From an uncultured beta proteobacterium (lineage in GTDB: Bacteria > Pseudomonadota > Gammaproteobacteria > Burkholderiales > Burkholderiaceae_C), in assembly GCA_903834645.1 (NCBI GenBank), contig CAILKA010000186.1:1-19735 (forward strand): a stretch of DNA of 19,735 bases, read 5' to 3'. Position 1 is the stretch's first letter, and the number at the start of each line of letters is the position of its first letter. This document shows positions 6,726 to 14,577 of this stretch, one piece after another. Below the pieces are notes generated by a model. It was not told the DNA's origin, ran no database searches, and was given only the letters and a program-made list of their open reading frames with translations. The position numbers were made by a program, and so were the translations under genes.

Positions 6726-8270
6726 TCAAGCCCGCCTGAAAAACCCGGCGAGACGCCGTGCAACCGCCTCAACCACCGATCGCAGGGTGGACCTCTCCGC
6801 GGAACTCAACCCGATGAACCAGACCGTCAGGGCAAAGCCCGGCACCGAAGCCAGCATGACGGCAGCCAAACGCCCGGCGCCTGAAGGAAGAGCCCAGGCT
6901 ATCGTCTGCACGATCAGGAGATTCACCCCGAACGCGCCCACGCAGCGTGCCACCACGGTGGTCAGGAAGGTCCTGACAGGGCATCCGCACAGCCGGTTTG
7001 CAAAATGGAGAATCACCGCGGAGGCCATGCACGCGTAGACGATATAGACCGTGTACATCCAGTAGGGCTCGAAACCCAATTCGAACAGTACATAGGTCAG
7101 CGGAAGGGGCACCAGTGTGAGTATCGAGCTTGTCACCTCATAACGCTTGATATTCCCCACCGCGGCAATCGACGCCGTGAGCGAGAAGAACATCTGTTCG
7201 ATCAAGCTGCGCAGCAGCAGCAGCCTGCAAAACACCACCGCAAACTCCGGAACCTGCCCCAGCCAGAGCTGGAGCACGTAGGGCATCTCCACCAGCATGG
7301 GCACGAAGAAGACCATCAGCATGAAGAAACCCAGCTTGCTGCCCAGCAGGGAGGCCTTGAGCATCAGTTCGCGGTCGCCGGCTCCCTCGCTCTTGGTGAT
7401 CAAGGGGTTGAGGGCTTTCAGGATCGTGCCGGCAAAAGCGCTCAGCTGCCCGTTGACCTGGTTGGCAATGGCTTGCGCGCTGTTCACGGCGGGCCCGAAG
7501 AAACTGTTCAGGACGACACTCTGGCCGTAGCTCGAGACCAGGGTTGTCGAAGACCCCAGGAACGACCAGCCGGCAAACGAAGTCATCCGCGATGCCAGCG
7601 CTCGGCTCCAATACCGACGCAGGCGCAGGCTGCACTCCGAATATTGCCAGTGGCAATACGCGGACTTCAGGCAGAAGTCGAGTGCGGCAATCGCACTCAT
7701 GAGTATCCCGTAGAGTATCAATCGATCGGAATCGGCTGCAGCTATATACAAGGCTGCCAGCAACTTCAGGGCGGCCTCGAGTACGCTCAGCACGGCAAAC
7801 ACCAGCATGTGCTCGCGGGCGTTGATGACGGCGTCATAGGGCACGGCCAGTATCGAGAAGGCTGTGCTGACGACAACAGCGCCGAATACGAAATACGCTG
7901 CCTGACGGCGCTCCACGGGGATGTTCAAGACTCCGTCGAACAGCAGCACCCCCGACAGAGTCAGAATCAGACATACCGCCACCGCGACCGCACAGTGAAT
8001 CACCACGCTGACGGCAAAGACGCTGCGCAATTCCCCTTCATGGCCCTGGCCGGCCGTGTAGGACATGTATCTCTGTGTGGCGGCCGCCATGCTGGTATTG
8101 AGAAAACCAAGCATGGCGATCGCGCTGGCGACGACGCTGTAGATGCCGAAATCCGCCACCCCCAGCGCCTGCAGAATGACCCGTGTCGTGTAAAGCGACA
8201 GGAATACCGTGAGCCCCATGCGCACATAGAGGATTCCGGTATTCTTGAAGACGCGGTGAAATGCCTGCAT
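6726..8270 (-). CDS. Wzx-like polysaccharide flippase / MOP superfamily transporter
   Basis: A 514-residue polytopic membrane protein with about 12-14 hydrophobic segments. It opens with a Wzx-like N-terminus: FKNTGILYVRMGLTVFLSLY, then TRVILQALGVADFGIYSVV, where the L-G-x-x-D-F-G-I-Y pattern is typical of O-antigen and exopolysaccharide flippases. Such proteins move undecaprenyl-linked repeat units across the inner membrane. SFFGPAVNSAQAIANQVNGQL in the middle is likewise characteristic. ATG 8268-8270 is the start; only a weak GGGA precedes it. The gene is notably A+T-richer than its surroundings: 31 of 60 bases are G or C at 7681-7740, against 47 of 60 at 12421-12480. No polymerase, ligase or sugar-synthesis gene accompanies it here, so the partner genes must be elsewhere or lost. 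Confidence 0.9.
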   Translation of the reverse strand: MQAFHRVFKNTGILYVRMGLTVFLSLYTTRVILQALGVADFGIYSVVASAIAMLGFLNTSMAAATQRYMSYTAGQGHEGELRSVFAVSVVIHCAVAVAVCLILTLSGVLLFDGVLNIPVERRQAAYFVFGAVVVSTAFSILAVPYDAVINAREHMLVFAVLSVLEAALKLLAALYIAAADSDRLILYGILMSAIAALDFCLKSAYCHWQYSECSLRLRRYWSRALASRMTSFAGWSFLGSSTTLVSSYGQSVVLNSFFGPAVNSAQAIANQVNGQLSAFAGTILKALNPLITKSEGAGDRELMLKASLLGSKLGFFMLMVFFVPMLVEMPYVLQLWLGQVPEFAVVFCRLLLLRSLIEQMFFSLTASIAAVGNIKRYEVTSSILTLVPLPLTYVLFELGFEPYWMYTVYIVYACMASAVILHFANRLCGCPVRTFLTTVVARCVGAFGVNLLIVQTIAWALPSGAGRLAAVMLASVPGFALTVWFIGLSSAERSTLRSVVEAVARRLAGFFRRA

Positions 8271-8372
8271 CGGTATCCCAATGCTGCATCATGCCTGCAG
8301 CGATTGCCAGTGGGCGCACGTGCAAACCGTCATGGACGGCCGCCCTTTCCACGCTCGGCCGGGCTCAGTTCA

Positions 8373-8389
8373 GCGCGCATCATGCGCGC
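8373..8389 (-). terminator. Short perfect hairpin between protease and flippase genes
   Basis: GCGCGCA at 8373-8379 pairs perfectly with TGCGCGC at 8383-8389 around a three-base loop. It lies 18-34 bases after the M48 protease stop on the minus strand. No T run follows, so it may be a Rho-dependent end or a transcript-stabilising hairpin rather than a true intrinsic terminator. The rest of the 136-base gap (8271-8406) holds a GCACGTGC palindrome at 8316-8323 and no gene. Confidence 0.35.
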
Positions 8390-8406
8390 GCAGCCGCGGC
8401 GAGGGG

Positions 8407-9492
8407 TCAGCGCGTGCCGGTCTCGAACAGGCGTGCGCGCTCGTCGTCGGGCGGGTGGGTGGCCAGGCCGAAGCTCGGCAGGTCCTGGCCGCGATCGGGG
8501 TAGCGGCGCTTGAGCGCCGAGAAGAACGCCACCATGCCGCGCGGGTCCACGTTGGCGGCACGCATGATCCGCAGGGCCTCGTCGTCAGCCTCGCGCTCGA
8601 AGGCGCGCGAGTAGCCGCTGCGGATGAGCACCGCCGGCGCGGCGGCCAGCAGGCTGGAGTAGTCGCCGATCCACCAGCCCAGCAGCGCCGCGGTGCCCGA
8701 TGAGGCCAGGAGGTTGCGCAACCCGTGCTCGCCGTGCACATGGCCCACCTCGTGCGCGAGCACGCCCAGCACGCCGGGGTGAATGCGGTCTCCCTCGCCC
8801 GGCAGCATCGCGAGCAGGGCGTCGGAGAGCACGATCTGGCCTCCGGGCAGCGCGAAGGCGTTCGGGCCGGCCCAGCTGGGCAGGCGATGGAGGTCGAGCT
8901 GCACCTTCGGCCGCTTGTCTGCCGGATACGCGGCTGCGAGCATCTCGTCCAGCGCACCGCGCAGGCGCTCGATCGTTCCTGGCGGCATCTGGCTGGGTTG
9001 CAGCCAGCCCTGGCCGCGCAACTGCGTCAGGACGAGCCGATCGATGTGCGCACGGGCGGCCTGGGGCACCAGCGACGCGCTGCGCTCGGCCACCCAGGGA
9101 ACGCCCCACACGCCTGCCCCCGCCAGCACCAGCACCAGGCCCACGGTGGCCCAAAGCGTCGCCCGCCAGCTCGCTGCCCAGCGCACGGCCAACGGCTCGG
9201 CCAGCCCGTGCCTGCGCGCCCAGGCTTCCCAGGCTGCCGAGTCGTTCAGCGCGACCACGCCCCCATCGGGGAGCAGCAACTGGCGCACGCCGTGGCGGGT
9301 GCGCTCGGGCCAGGTCACGCTGCGGCGCGCGTAGCGCCGCATGCCGCCGGCCGGCAGCGCCAGGCACAACTCGTCACCCGCGATCGACAGCTCCACCTCC
9401 TGGCTGCGGGCATGCTGGCCGTCGTACCACTGCGCGTGCAGCGGGGCCGCGCCCGCGGCCTGGGCTGGAGCGTCCGGCTCAGAGCCCGACAT
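8407..9492 (-). CDS. M48 family zinc metalloprotease with N-terminal DUF7092-like domain
   Basis: The 361-residue protein has three parts. Residues 20-95 (HAQWYDGQHARSQEVELSIAG, then RQLLLPDGGVVALND) match the small N-terminal domain common in proteobacterial M48 proteins (DUF7092 type). A transmembrane helix covers about 111-130 (ATLWATVGLVLVLAGAGVWG). The peptidase domain follows, with zinc motif HEVGH at 247-251, third ligand E301 in FEREADDEA, and ATHPPDDER near 344-352, which is usual for this family. The catalytic domain is expected in the periplasm, in envelope protein quality control as for BepA/LoiP relatives. I chose ATG 9490-9492: it lies 14 bases inside the end of yjgN and is followed by the domain, whereas the longer reading frame adds only low-complexity sequence read from yjgN. 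The pairing with yjgN suggests a joint role. Confidence 0.88.
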   Translation of the reverse strand: MSGSEPDAPAQAAGAAPLHAQWYDGQHARSQEVELSIAGDELCLALPAGGMRRYARRSVTWPERTRHGVRQLLLPDGGVVALNDSAAWEAWARRHGLAEPLAVRWAASWRATLWATVGLVLVLAGAGVWGVPWVAERSASLVPQAARAHIDRLVLTQLRGQGWLQPSQMPPGTIERLRGALDEMLAAAYPADKRPKVQLDLHRLPSWAGPNAFALPGGQIVLSDALLAMLPGEGDRIHPGVLGVLAHEVGHVHGEHGLRNLLASSGTAALLGWWIGDYSSLLAAAPAVLIRSGYSRAFEREADDEALRIMRAANVDPRGMVAFFSALKRRYPDRGQDLPSFGLATHPPDDERARLFETGTR

Positions 9493-10645
9493 CGATGCCG
9501 AAGAAGTCGCCGGACATCTCCCCGCTGCCGGTGCCGGCGGAGGTGCCCGCATGCGCCAGCCAGGCGTCCACATCGCTGCTCGTGCGCGCTTCGACGGCCT
9601 CAAGGTGCAGGCGTGCCACGCTCACCACGGCAAAGGGCCGGTACAGGCCGAGCGTGACGATCACGAGCAGCATGTTCTTGATCTTCAGCCAGGTGAGGGT
9701 GCGCACGCGCAGCCCGCTCGAGAACCGCAGCTGGGGTGACTGCGTGTGGTTCCAGGCCAGGTTCTGCAGGCCTGCCGCCGCCAGTGCGGTGAGCCAGCTG
9801 AAGGCGATCCAGGCCAGGAGCGCCAACGGCACGGACAGGGCCACCGCATGGACCGTGAGGCCCGTCTGGCCCGGCTTCATCATGGCAAAGGCCATGCCGG
9901 CACCGACCCCGAGCACGGCCAGCGCCAGGACGCCCACCAGCAGCAGCTTCAGCCCCAGGAGGTAGAAGCTGCCCGCGCGGCCCGAGAACCGGGCTGCTTC
10001 CTGCGCGTAGCGGTAGCCCCCGTGCTGGTAGCGCTTGATGCGCCACATCGCCCAGGGTGTCAGGGCCGCCAGCAGCAGCGTCGCCGCTCCCATGTAGGGC
10101 AGCATGCTCTCGTTGGCGGCCTTCACGGCCGGCTCGTCCTTCGGATCGACGCCGGTCATGTACCAGGCCGTGGCCGCCAGTATGAGCAGGCCCGGCACGA
10201 ATAGGGGCAGCATCGCCCGGTAGGCATCGCCCAGCGTGCCCTCGAAGCTCATGCGCAGGCCGCGCCAGCTCGTGTTGCCCAACCGGAACATCAGCGAGGA
10301 GCGCCACAGCGCCGGCCACAGCACGGCCAGCACGACGAAGGCCCCGAGTGACACCCAGTTCGACACGTAGGAGGACAGGGCGTATGCGCCGAAGATGATC
10401 AGCATCAGCACATAGCCGCGAAACATCTTCCACGCATCGCCGTGGAAGGCCAGGGGCTGCCCGTCCACGAGGGTGTTGGCGTAGAAGTAGCGCAGGCGCC
10501 TGGCCTTCGCAAAGGGCAGGTAGAAGCCCAGGGTCACGACCGTCAGCAGCAGGTTGACGATCCAGATGCGGAAGTATTCGCTGCCGCTGGCGGTGAAGCG
10601 CACGGTCATCAGGCGTTCGGTGGCCGGCTGTTCCTCTGCAATCAT
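9479..10645 (-). CDS. yjgN: YjgN family inner-membrane protein (DUF898)
   Basis: A 388-residue integral membrane protein with the DUF898 signature near its start: VRFTASGSEYFRIWIVNLLL followed by TLGFYLPFAKARRLRYFYANT. A second copy of the pattern appears at the C-terminal end: LRVRTLTWLKIKNMLLVIVT followed by LGLYRPFAVVSVARLHLEA. Several more hydrophobic segments lie between them. The family is common in proteobacteria, located in the inner membrane and of unknown biochemical function. ATG 10643-10645 is preceded by an excellent ribosome-binding site (GGGAGGGAA); the upstream in-frame extension to 10861 has no family match. The end overlaps the M48 protease gene by 14 bases, so the two are co-translated. 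A candidate promoter lies just upstream. Confidence 0.88.
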   Translation of the reverse strand: MIAEEQPATERLMTVRFTASGSEYFRIWIVNLLLTVVTLGFYLPFAKARRLRYFYANTLVDGQPLAFHGDAWKMFRGYVLMLIIFGAYALSSYVSNWVSLGAFVVLAVLWPALWRSSLMFRLGNTSWRGLRMSFEGTLGDAYRAMLPLFVPGLLILAATAWYMTGVDPKDEPAVKAANESMLPYMGAATLLLAALTPWAMWRIKRYQHGGYRYAQEAARFSGRAGSFYLLGLKLLLVGVLALAVLGVGAGMAFAMMKPGQTGLTVHAVALSVPLALLAWIAFSWLTALAAAGLQNLAWNHTQSPQLRFSSGLRVRTLTWLKIKNMLLVIVTLGLYRPFAVVSVARLHLEAVEARTSSDVDAWLAHAGTSAGTGSGEMSGDFFGIDVGL

Positions 10646-10672
10646 GGTTCCCTCCCTGGTCCGGTTTTCGCG

Positions 10673-10701
10673 ATTGTGTGGGCCTGCCTGCTCAGGGAAA
10701 A
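10673..10701 (-). promoter_or_regulatory. Candidate sigma-70-type promoter for yjgN-M48
   Basis: On the minus strand TTTTCC (10701-10696) is separated by exactly 17 bases from CACAAT (10678-10673), which would start transcription about 20 bases before the yjgN ATG. The -35 matches consensus at only three positions, so the call rests mainly on the -10, the spacing and the position. Confidence 0.35.
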
Positions 10702-10802
10702 CGGGGACTTGCACGGAGGAGGCGGCGTTTGCTGCCCAGTCGGGTCTGGCGGTCTCGGGTGCGTGCGCGGCCTTCGGGATTCGCGCCCGTGAACTGATCC
10801 CA

Positions 10803-10850
10803 CCTTGCAGCAGGTCAAGGCCCGGCGAGGCAACCTGGCCGAACATGTTC
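10803..10850. promoter_or_regulatory. Two dyads in the divergent yjgN/SDR promoter region
   Basis: CCTTG at 10803-10807 pairs with CAAGG at 10816-10820 (eight-base centre). Downstream, GAACATGTTC at 10841-10850 is a perfect 10-base palindrome 31 bases before the SDR start codon. Such symmetric sites in a 236-base divergent region are plausible operators for a dimeric regulator. No regulator gene is adjacent, and the family cannot be named. Confidence 0.35.
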
Positions 10851-10881
10851 CTTCCATCCACTTTCGCAGGCGGGATCGAAG

Positions 10882-11652
10882 ATGAACAGGCTCCAGGGCA
10901 AGGTGATCGCCGTGACCGGCGGTGCGCTCGGCATCGGTCACGCCTGCGTGCAGCGCGCGAGCGACGAGGGCGCGGCGGTGGCGGTGCTCGATGTGCTCGA
11001 TGCGCCGGGCGAGGCGCTGGCCGCGTCGTTGCGGGCCCAGGGCCGGCGTGCCGGGTACTGGCATTGCGATGTCTCGCGCGAGGCCGAGGTGCAGGCCACG
11101 CTCGATGCGGTGGCCGCGCAATTCGGTGCGCTGCATGGGCTGGTGAACAACGCCGGCATCGCGGGCACGAACACGCCCACGCACGAGACCACCGAAGCCG
11201 ATTGGGACCGTGTGCAGGCCGTGAACGTCAAGGGTGTCTTCTTCGGCACGAAACACGCGGTGGCGCACATGCGGCGCGCGGGGGGCGGCAGTGTCGTGAA
11301 CCTGTCATCCATCGCGGGGCTGGTGGGGCTGGGCTCGGTGCCGCCGTACCACGCCTCCAAGGGTGCGGTGCGGCTGATGACGAAGAACGACGCGATGCAG
11401 TACGCGGGCGATCGCATCCGCTTCAACTCCGTGCACCCGGCCTACATCTGGACGCCGATGGTCGAGAACCACCTGCGCGCCACGACGAGCGACCTGCAGG
11501 CGGCGAAGGCGGCCGCCGCCGCCGCGCACCCGATCGGGCGCATGGGCGAGCCCGACGACATCGCGTGGTGCGTGGTCTACCTGCTGAGCGACGAGTCCTC
11601 CTTCGTCACGGGGGCCGAGTTCGTGATCGACGGCGGCTGGACGGCGCGGTAG
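10882..11652 (+). CDS. Classical SDR family NAD-dependent oxidoreductase
   Basis: A 256-residue classical SDR with all key motifs: TGGALGIG at 12-19 for the cofactor, Asp37 at the end of the second strand (favouring NAD over NADP), NNAG at 89-92, catalytic Ser143 in LSSIAG, Tyr156 and Lys160 in YHASK, and the C-terminal FVTGAEFVIDGGW. It resembles secondary-alcohol dehydrogenases such as cyclopentanol dehydrogenases. A cytoplasmic alcohol/ketone interconversion is expected; the substrate is not readable. ATG 10882 is the only sensible start, four codons before the first strand, although the ribosome-binding site is poor. It is transcribed divergently from yjgN and ends 52 bases before tldD, so it may or may not share a transcript with it. 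Confidence 0.88.
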   Translation: MNRLQGKVIAVTGGALGIGHACVQRASDEGAAVAVLDVLDAPGEALAASLRAQGRRAGYWHCDVSREAEVQATLDAVAAQFGALHGLVNNAGIAGTNTPTHETTEADWDRVQAVNVKGVFFGTKHAVAHMRRAGGGSVVNLSSIAGLVGLGSVPPYHASKGAVRLMTKNDAMQYAGDRIRFNSVHPAYIWTPMVENHLRATTSDLQAAKAAAAAAHPIGRMGEPDDIAWCVVYLLSDESSFVTGAEFVIDGGWTAR

Positions 11653-11667
11653 GGGCGGCTGCGCGGC

Positions 11668-11673
11668 GACAAT
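11668..11673 (+). promoter_or_regulatory. Candidate -10 element upstream of tldD
   Basis: GACAAT lies 31 bases before the tldD ATG, in the 52-base gap after the SDR stop. There is no recognisable -35, so this is tentative. Confidence 0.2.
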
Positions 11674-11704
11674 CGCGCACCCGCCACTTGCCGCACCCGT
11701 CGCG

Positions 11705-13057
11705 ATGAGCCTGCCCGCCACCCACCTCGAGATCCGCCACCACGAACTGCGCAAGTCGCGCCTGACGATGGTCGACGGCAACCTGACCGGCAACGCGCGC
11801 AGCGTCAACGCCGGCGTCAGTGCACGCGCCTATGTCGATGGCTACTGGGGCTTTGCCTCCGCACCGGCCGACGGCGCCGAGGTCTCCGCTCGCGTACAGC
11901 GCGAGGCGCTCTCCAACGCGCGTGCGATGGCCGGCTTCGGCTCCCGCGCGGCGCTCGTCCTGCCGGGCGCGCACCACGTGGGCGAGCAGCGCCGCGCAGG
12001 CGGCGCCCCGCTGGCTGCCGCGCAGGTCACGGCCCGCATGGCCGAGCTGCACGCCTGGTGCATGGCGCGCTACCCGTCTCTCAAGAGCACGCGCGTGATG
12101 GTGACCGACGAGGACCACGTCAAGCAGCTGCACACCGAGGGCGGGGCGCGCGCGCTGGCACGCATCCAGCGGGCGGCCGTCTACGTGGTGATGGTGGGCG
12201 AGGACGTCAACGGCGAGCCCATCGAGCTGATGGAGGTGGAGTCGGGCATCGGGAGCCTGGCCGACATCGACTGGTCGGTGGAGGCACTCGCTGCCCGGCT
12301 CGACGTGCTGCATGGCCACCTGCAGGCCAAGCGCCACGCGGTGGCTGCACGCGGCGGTGAGCAGACGGTGGTGCTGTCGGCCGATCTGGCCGGCATGCTG
12401 GCGCACGAGGCCATGGGCCACCCCTGCGAGGCCGACTCGGTGCTCGCCGGCGCTGTCACGGCCGACCTGCGCGGCAAGCGTGTGGCCAGCGACCTCATCT
12501 CGATGGTGGACCTGGCGCACCACTACGGCGACGAGGAGGTCATGTGCCCGGTCTACGTCGACGACGAAGGCACGCCGGCGGTGGATGTGACGATGATCGA
12601 CCGCGGCGTGCTCACGGGCTTCATGCACAGCCGCGAGACGGCGGCACGGCTCGGCCTGGCGCCCACGGGCAGCGCGCGCGCCTATGGCCCTGACGACGAG
12701 CCGCTTATCCGCATGCGCAACACCGCCATCCTGCCCGGCGTGCAGACGCTGGAGCAGCTGATCGAGGGCGTGGAGGACGGCTACCTGCTGCTCGATACCA
12801 GCAACGGCCAGGCGGACTCCACCACCGAGTTCATGTTCGGCATCAACCTGGGCTACGAGATCCGCGGCGGCAAGCTCGGGCGCGCGATCCGCGACACGAC
12901 GATCTCCGGCTCGGCGCTGAAGGTGCTGGGCGCGGTGGACGGCGTGGGCAGCGAGATGAAGTGGAGCTGCAACGGCTACTGCGGCAAGAAGCAGCCGATG
13001 GTGGTCTCGGTGGGCGGCCCGGCCCTGCGCACGCGTGCGCACCTGGGAGGCGAGTGA
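11705..13057 (+). CDS. tldD: TldD-type metalloprotease subunit
   Basis: The 450-residue protein carries the TldD zinc motif HEAMGH, with H234, E235 and H239, followed by PCEAD. The C-terminal half has the family's DDEGTPAVDVTMIDRGVLTGFMHSR and a Cys-Gly-Lys-rich end (SCNGYCGKKQP). TldD pairs with TldE/PmbA in a heterodimer that degrades unfolded peptides inside a closed cavity; E. coli TldD/E matures microcin B17 and cleaves the CcdA antitoxin. This copy is shorter than the roughly 480-residue E. coli type and reads HEAMGHPCEAD rather than HEAVGHGLEGD, so it belongs to a different subgroup and may not be the housekeeping copy. Its TGA shares one base with the ATG of tldE (TGATG), indicating coupled translation of the two subunits in equal amounts. 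Confidence 0.88.
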   Translation: MSLPATHLEIRHHELRKSRLTMVDGNLTGNARSVNAGVSARAYVDGYWGFASAPADGAEVSARVQREALSNARAMAGFGSRAALVLPGAHHVGEQRRAGGAPLAAAQVTARMAELHAWCMARYPSLKSTRVMVTDEDHVKQLHTEGGARALARIQRAAVYVVMVGEDVNGEPIELMEVESGIGSLADIDWSVEALAARLDVLHGHLQAKRHAVAARGGEQTVVLSADLAGMLAHEAMGHPCEADSVLAGAVTADLRGKRVASDLISMVDLAHHYGDEEVMCPVYVDDEGTPAVDVTMIDRGVLTGFMHSRETAARLGLAPTGSARAYGPDDEPLIRMRNTAILPGVQTLEQLIEGVEDGYLLLDTSNGQADSTTEFMFGINLGYEIRGGKLGRAIRDTTISGSALKVLGAVDGVGSEMKWSCNGYCGKKQPMVVSVGGPALRTRAHLGGE

Positions 13058-14361
13058 TGGGAGGCACAACCGTGGTCGAACCGGTGAAGTCCAGCGACCT
13101 GAACGATCTCGCGCAGGGCCTGCTCGAGCGGCTGCGCGCGCGCGGCTTCGCGCACGCGCAGGTGCAGGCCAGCGAAGAGCGGCGCTGCGAGCTCAACCTC
13201 GCGCACAACGAGCCCAGCCTGCTGCGCAGCAACCTCGCGCGCAAGGTGGCGGCCAGCGCCATCGTCGACGGTCGGCGTGCTTCAGCCCAGGGCACCGACC
13301 TGAGCGAAGAGGGCCTGGCGCAGCTCGTAGACGAGCTCTGGGGGGCGGCGCAGGCTGCACCGCAGGACGACGCGCACGCGGTGTCGGCCGGGCAGCAGCT
13401 GCGGCTCGAGCGCGGCCCCCTGGAGGCCGATCCGCAGGCGTTGTCGCAGGCCCTGCGCACGCTGCTGGACTGGCGAGCCACCCACACACCCTCGATGATG
13501 ATCGAGGAGGCGACCGCCGCGCACCGCCGCGAGCGCGCGCTCGTGCTGACCACTGGCGGCAGCCGCATCGAGTCGGACCTGGGCTGGCTGGAAATGTCCG
13601 TCTTCGGGCTGGCGCGCGAGGGCGCGCAGGCCAGCTCATTCAACTATGCGGGCGGCACCGCACATGCGCTGTCGGATCTGCCGCAGGCCTTCGGGCTGGC
13701 GCGGATGATGCAAGACCTCACGCGCCAGGTGCAGACCCAGCCGCTGGGCGAGCGTTTCGTGGGCGACGTGGTGCTCGCCCCGGGCGCCGTGACGGATCTG
13801 CTGGAGTGGCTGGCCGACCAGCTCGGCGACGGGCCGCTGATCGACGGCAGTTCGCTCTACCGCCACAAGGTGGGCGAGCTGATTGCCTCGCCGCTGCTCA
13901 CGTTGCAAAGCCGCTATGACGCGCCGGGCTGCTCGCCGGTGACGGGGGATGCCTTCGTGGCACCGCCCGTGCGCCTGCTGGATGCCGGCCGCCTGACGCA
14001 GCTCACCCCGAGCCTGTACGGTAGCCGCAAGACCGGTGTGCCACACACCCCGCTGGGCGAAGGCTGGGAGCTGCTGCCCGGCACGACGCCGCTGGACGAG
14101 CTGATCGCAGCCGTGCCGCGCGGCGCGCTGGTGGATCGCCTGTCGATGGGCAGCCCTGCGCCCAATGGCGACTTCTCCGGCGTCATCAAGAACAGCTTCC
14201 GCCTCGACGGCGGACGCGTGGGCGGGGCGCTGGCCGAGACGATGATCAGTGGCAACGTGGCGCGCATGCTGCTGGACGTGGCGGCCGTGAGCGCCGAGCG
14301 CATCGACAGCGGCTCGCAGGCGCTGCCCTGGGTGCGCATTTCGGGGCTGCACTTCAGCTGA
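13057..14361 (+). CDS. TldE/PmbA-type partner subunit
   Basis: A 434-residue protein of the PmbA/TldE family, without the HExxxH zinc motif, as expected for the non-catalytic partner. Family features include FVGDVVLAPGAVTDLLEWLAD, then DGSSLYRHKVGELIASPLLT and the C-terminal SGVIKNSFRLDGGRVGGALAETMISGN pattern. ATG 13057 overlaps the tldD stop and has GGGAGG six bases upstream; a longer frame opening at 12961 only reads through tldD. With TldD it should form the hetero-dimeric protease. The N-terminal region (ERCELNLAHNEPSLLRS-like strand pattern after residue 35) is also as in the family. No RiPP precursor gene or toxin-antitoxin pair is visible beside it to suggest a dedicated substrate. 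Confidence 0.87.
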   Translation: MGGTTVVEPVKSSDLNDLAQGLLERLRARGFAHAQVQASEERRCELNLAHNEPSLLRSNLARKVAASAIVDGRRASAQGTDLSEEGLAQLVDELWGAAQAAPQDDAHAVSAGQQLRLERGPLEADPQALSQALRTLLDWRATHTPSMMIEEATAAHRRERALVLTTGGSRIESDLGWLEMSVFGLAREGAQASSFNYAGGTAHALSDLPQAFGLARMMQDLTRQVQTQPLGERFVGDVVLAPGAVTDLLEWLADQLGDGPLIDGSSLYRHKVGELIASPLLTLQSRYDAPGCSPVTGDAFVAPPVRLLDAGRLTQLTPSLYGSRKTGVPHTPLGEGWELLPGTTPLDELIAAVPRGALVDRLSMGSPAPNGDFSGVIKNSFRLDGGRVGGALAETMISGNVARMLLDVAAVSAERIDSGSQALPWVRISGLHFS

Positions 14362-14577
14362 GGGTAGGGTGGCTGGCCCGAGCCCTCCCGGGTCTGGGTC
14401 GATGGTTGAAGTCCCTAGGGCTTCGCGCGTGTCTGGCGTGATAGGGTCCGAGAGTTTCGATGGGCCCTGGTGCGCCCTCGGGCTCGAGCCGGAGCTTGGG
14501 AAGCGTCCAGGCGGTCGCCTCCCTGGAGGAAGGCCCTCGGCCCGGTACCGCTTGAAGCCGCGCAGGAGAACACGGGC
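14362..14577 (+). promoter_or_regulatory. Leader region of the DUF3604-HupE operon
   Basis: This 216-base gap probably holds the operon promoter and the end of the tldDE transcript. The clearest element is a hairpin in which GAAGTCC (14408-14414) pairs with GGGCTTC (14418-14424) around CTA, with one G-T pair; it has no T run. I found no convincing -35/-10 pair. AGGAGA at about 14563-14568 is a good ribosome-binding site for ATG 14578. Confidence 0.4.

Noticed and set aside
7005..8513. Plus-strand frame of 502 codons opposite the flippase
   Set aside because: The minus-strand translation is an obvious multi-helix flippase. The plus-strand one is charged, Gln/His-rich and crosses into the protease gene.
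10841..10850. GAACATGTTC as a LexA box
   Set aside because: Bacillus-type boxes need four bases between GAAC and GTTC and proteobacterial ones read CTGT-N8-ACAG. This site has two central bases and no SOS gene nearby.
11606..13069. Minus-strand frame of 487 codons opposite tldD
   Set aside because: The tldD reading has the HExxxH motif and family structure. The antisense product is His/Ala/Arg-rich with no domain.
11705..14577. RiPP (microcin-like) gene cluster around tldD-tldE
   Set aside because: No short precursor gene, cyclodehydratase or exporter is found beside the pair.
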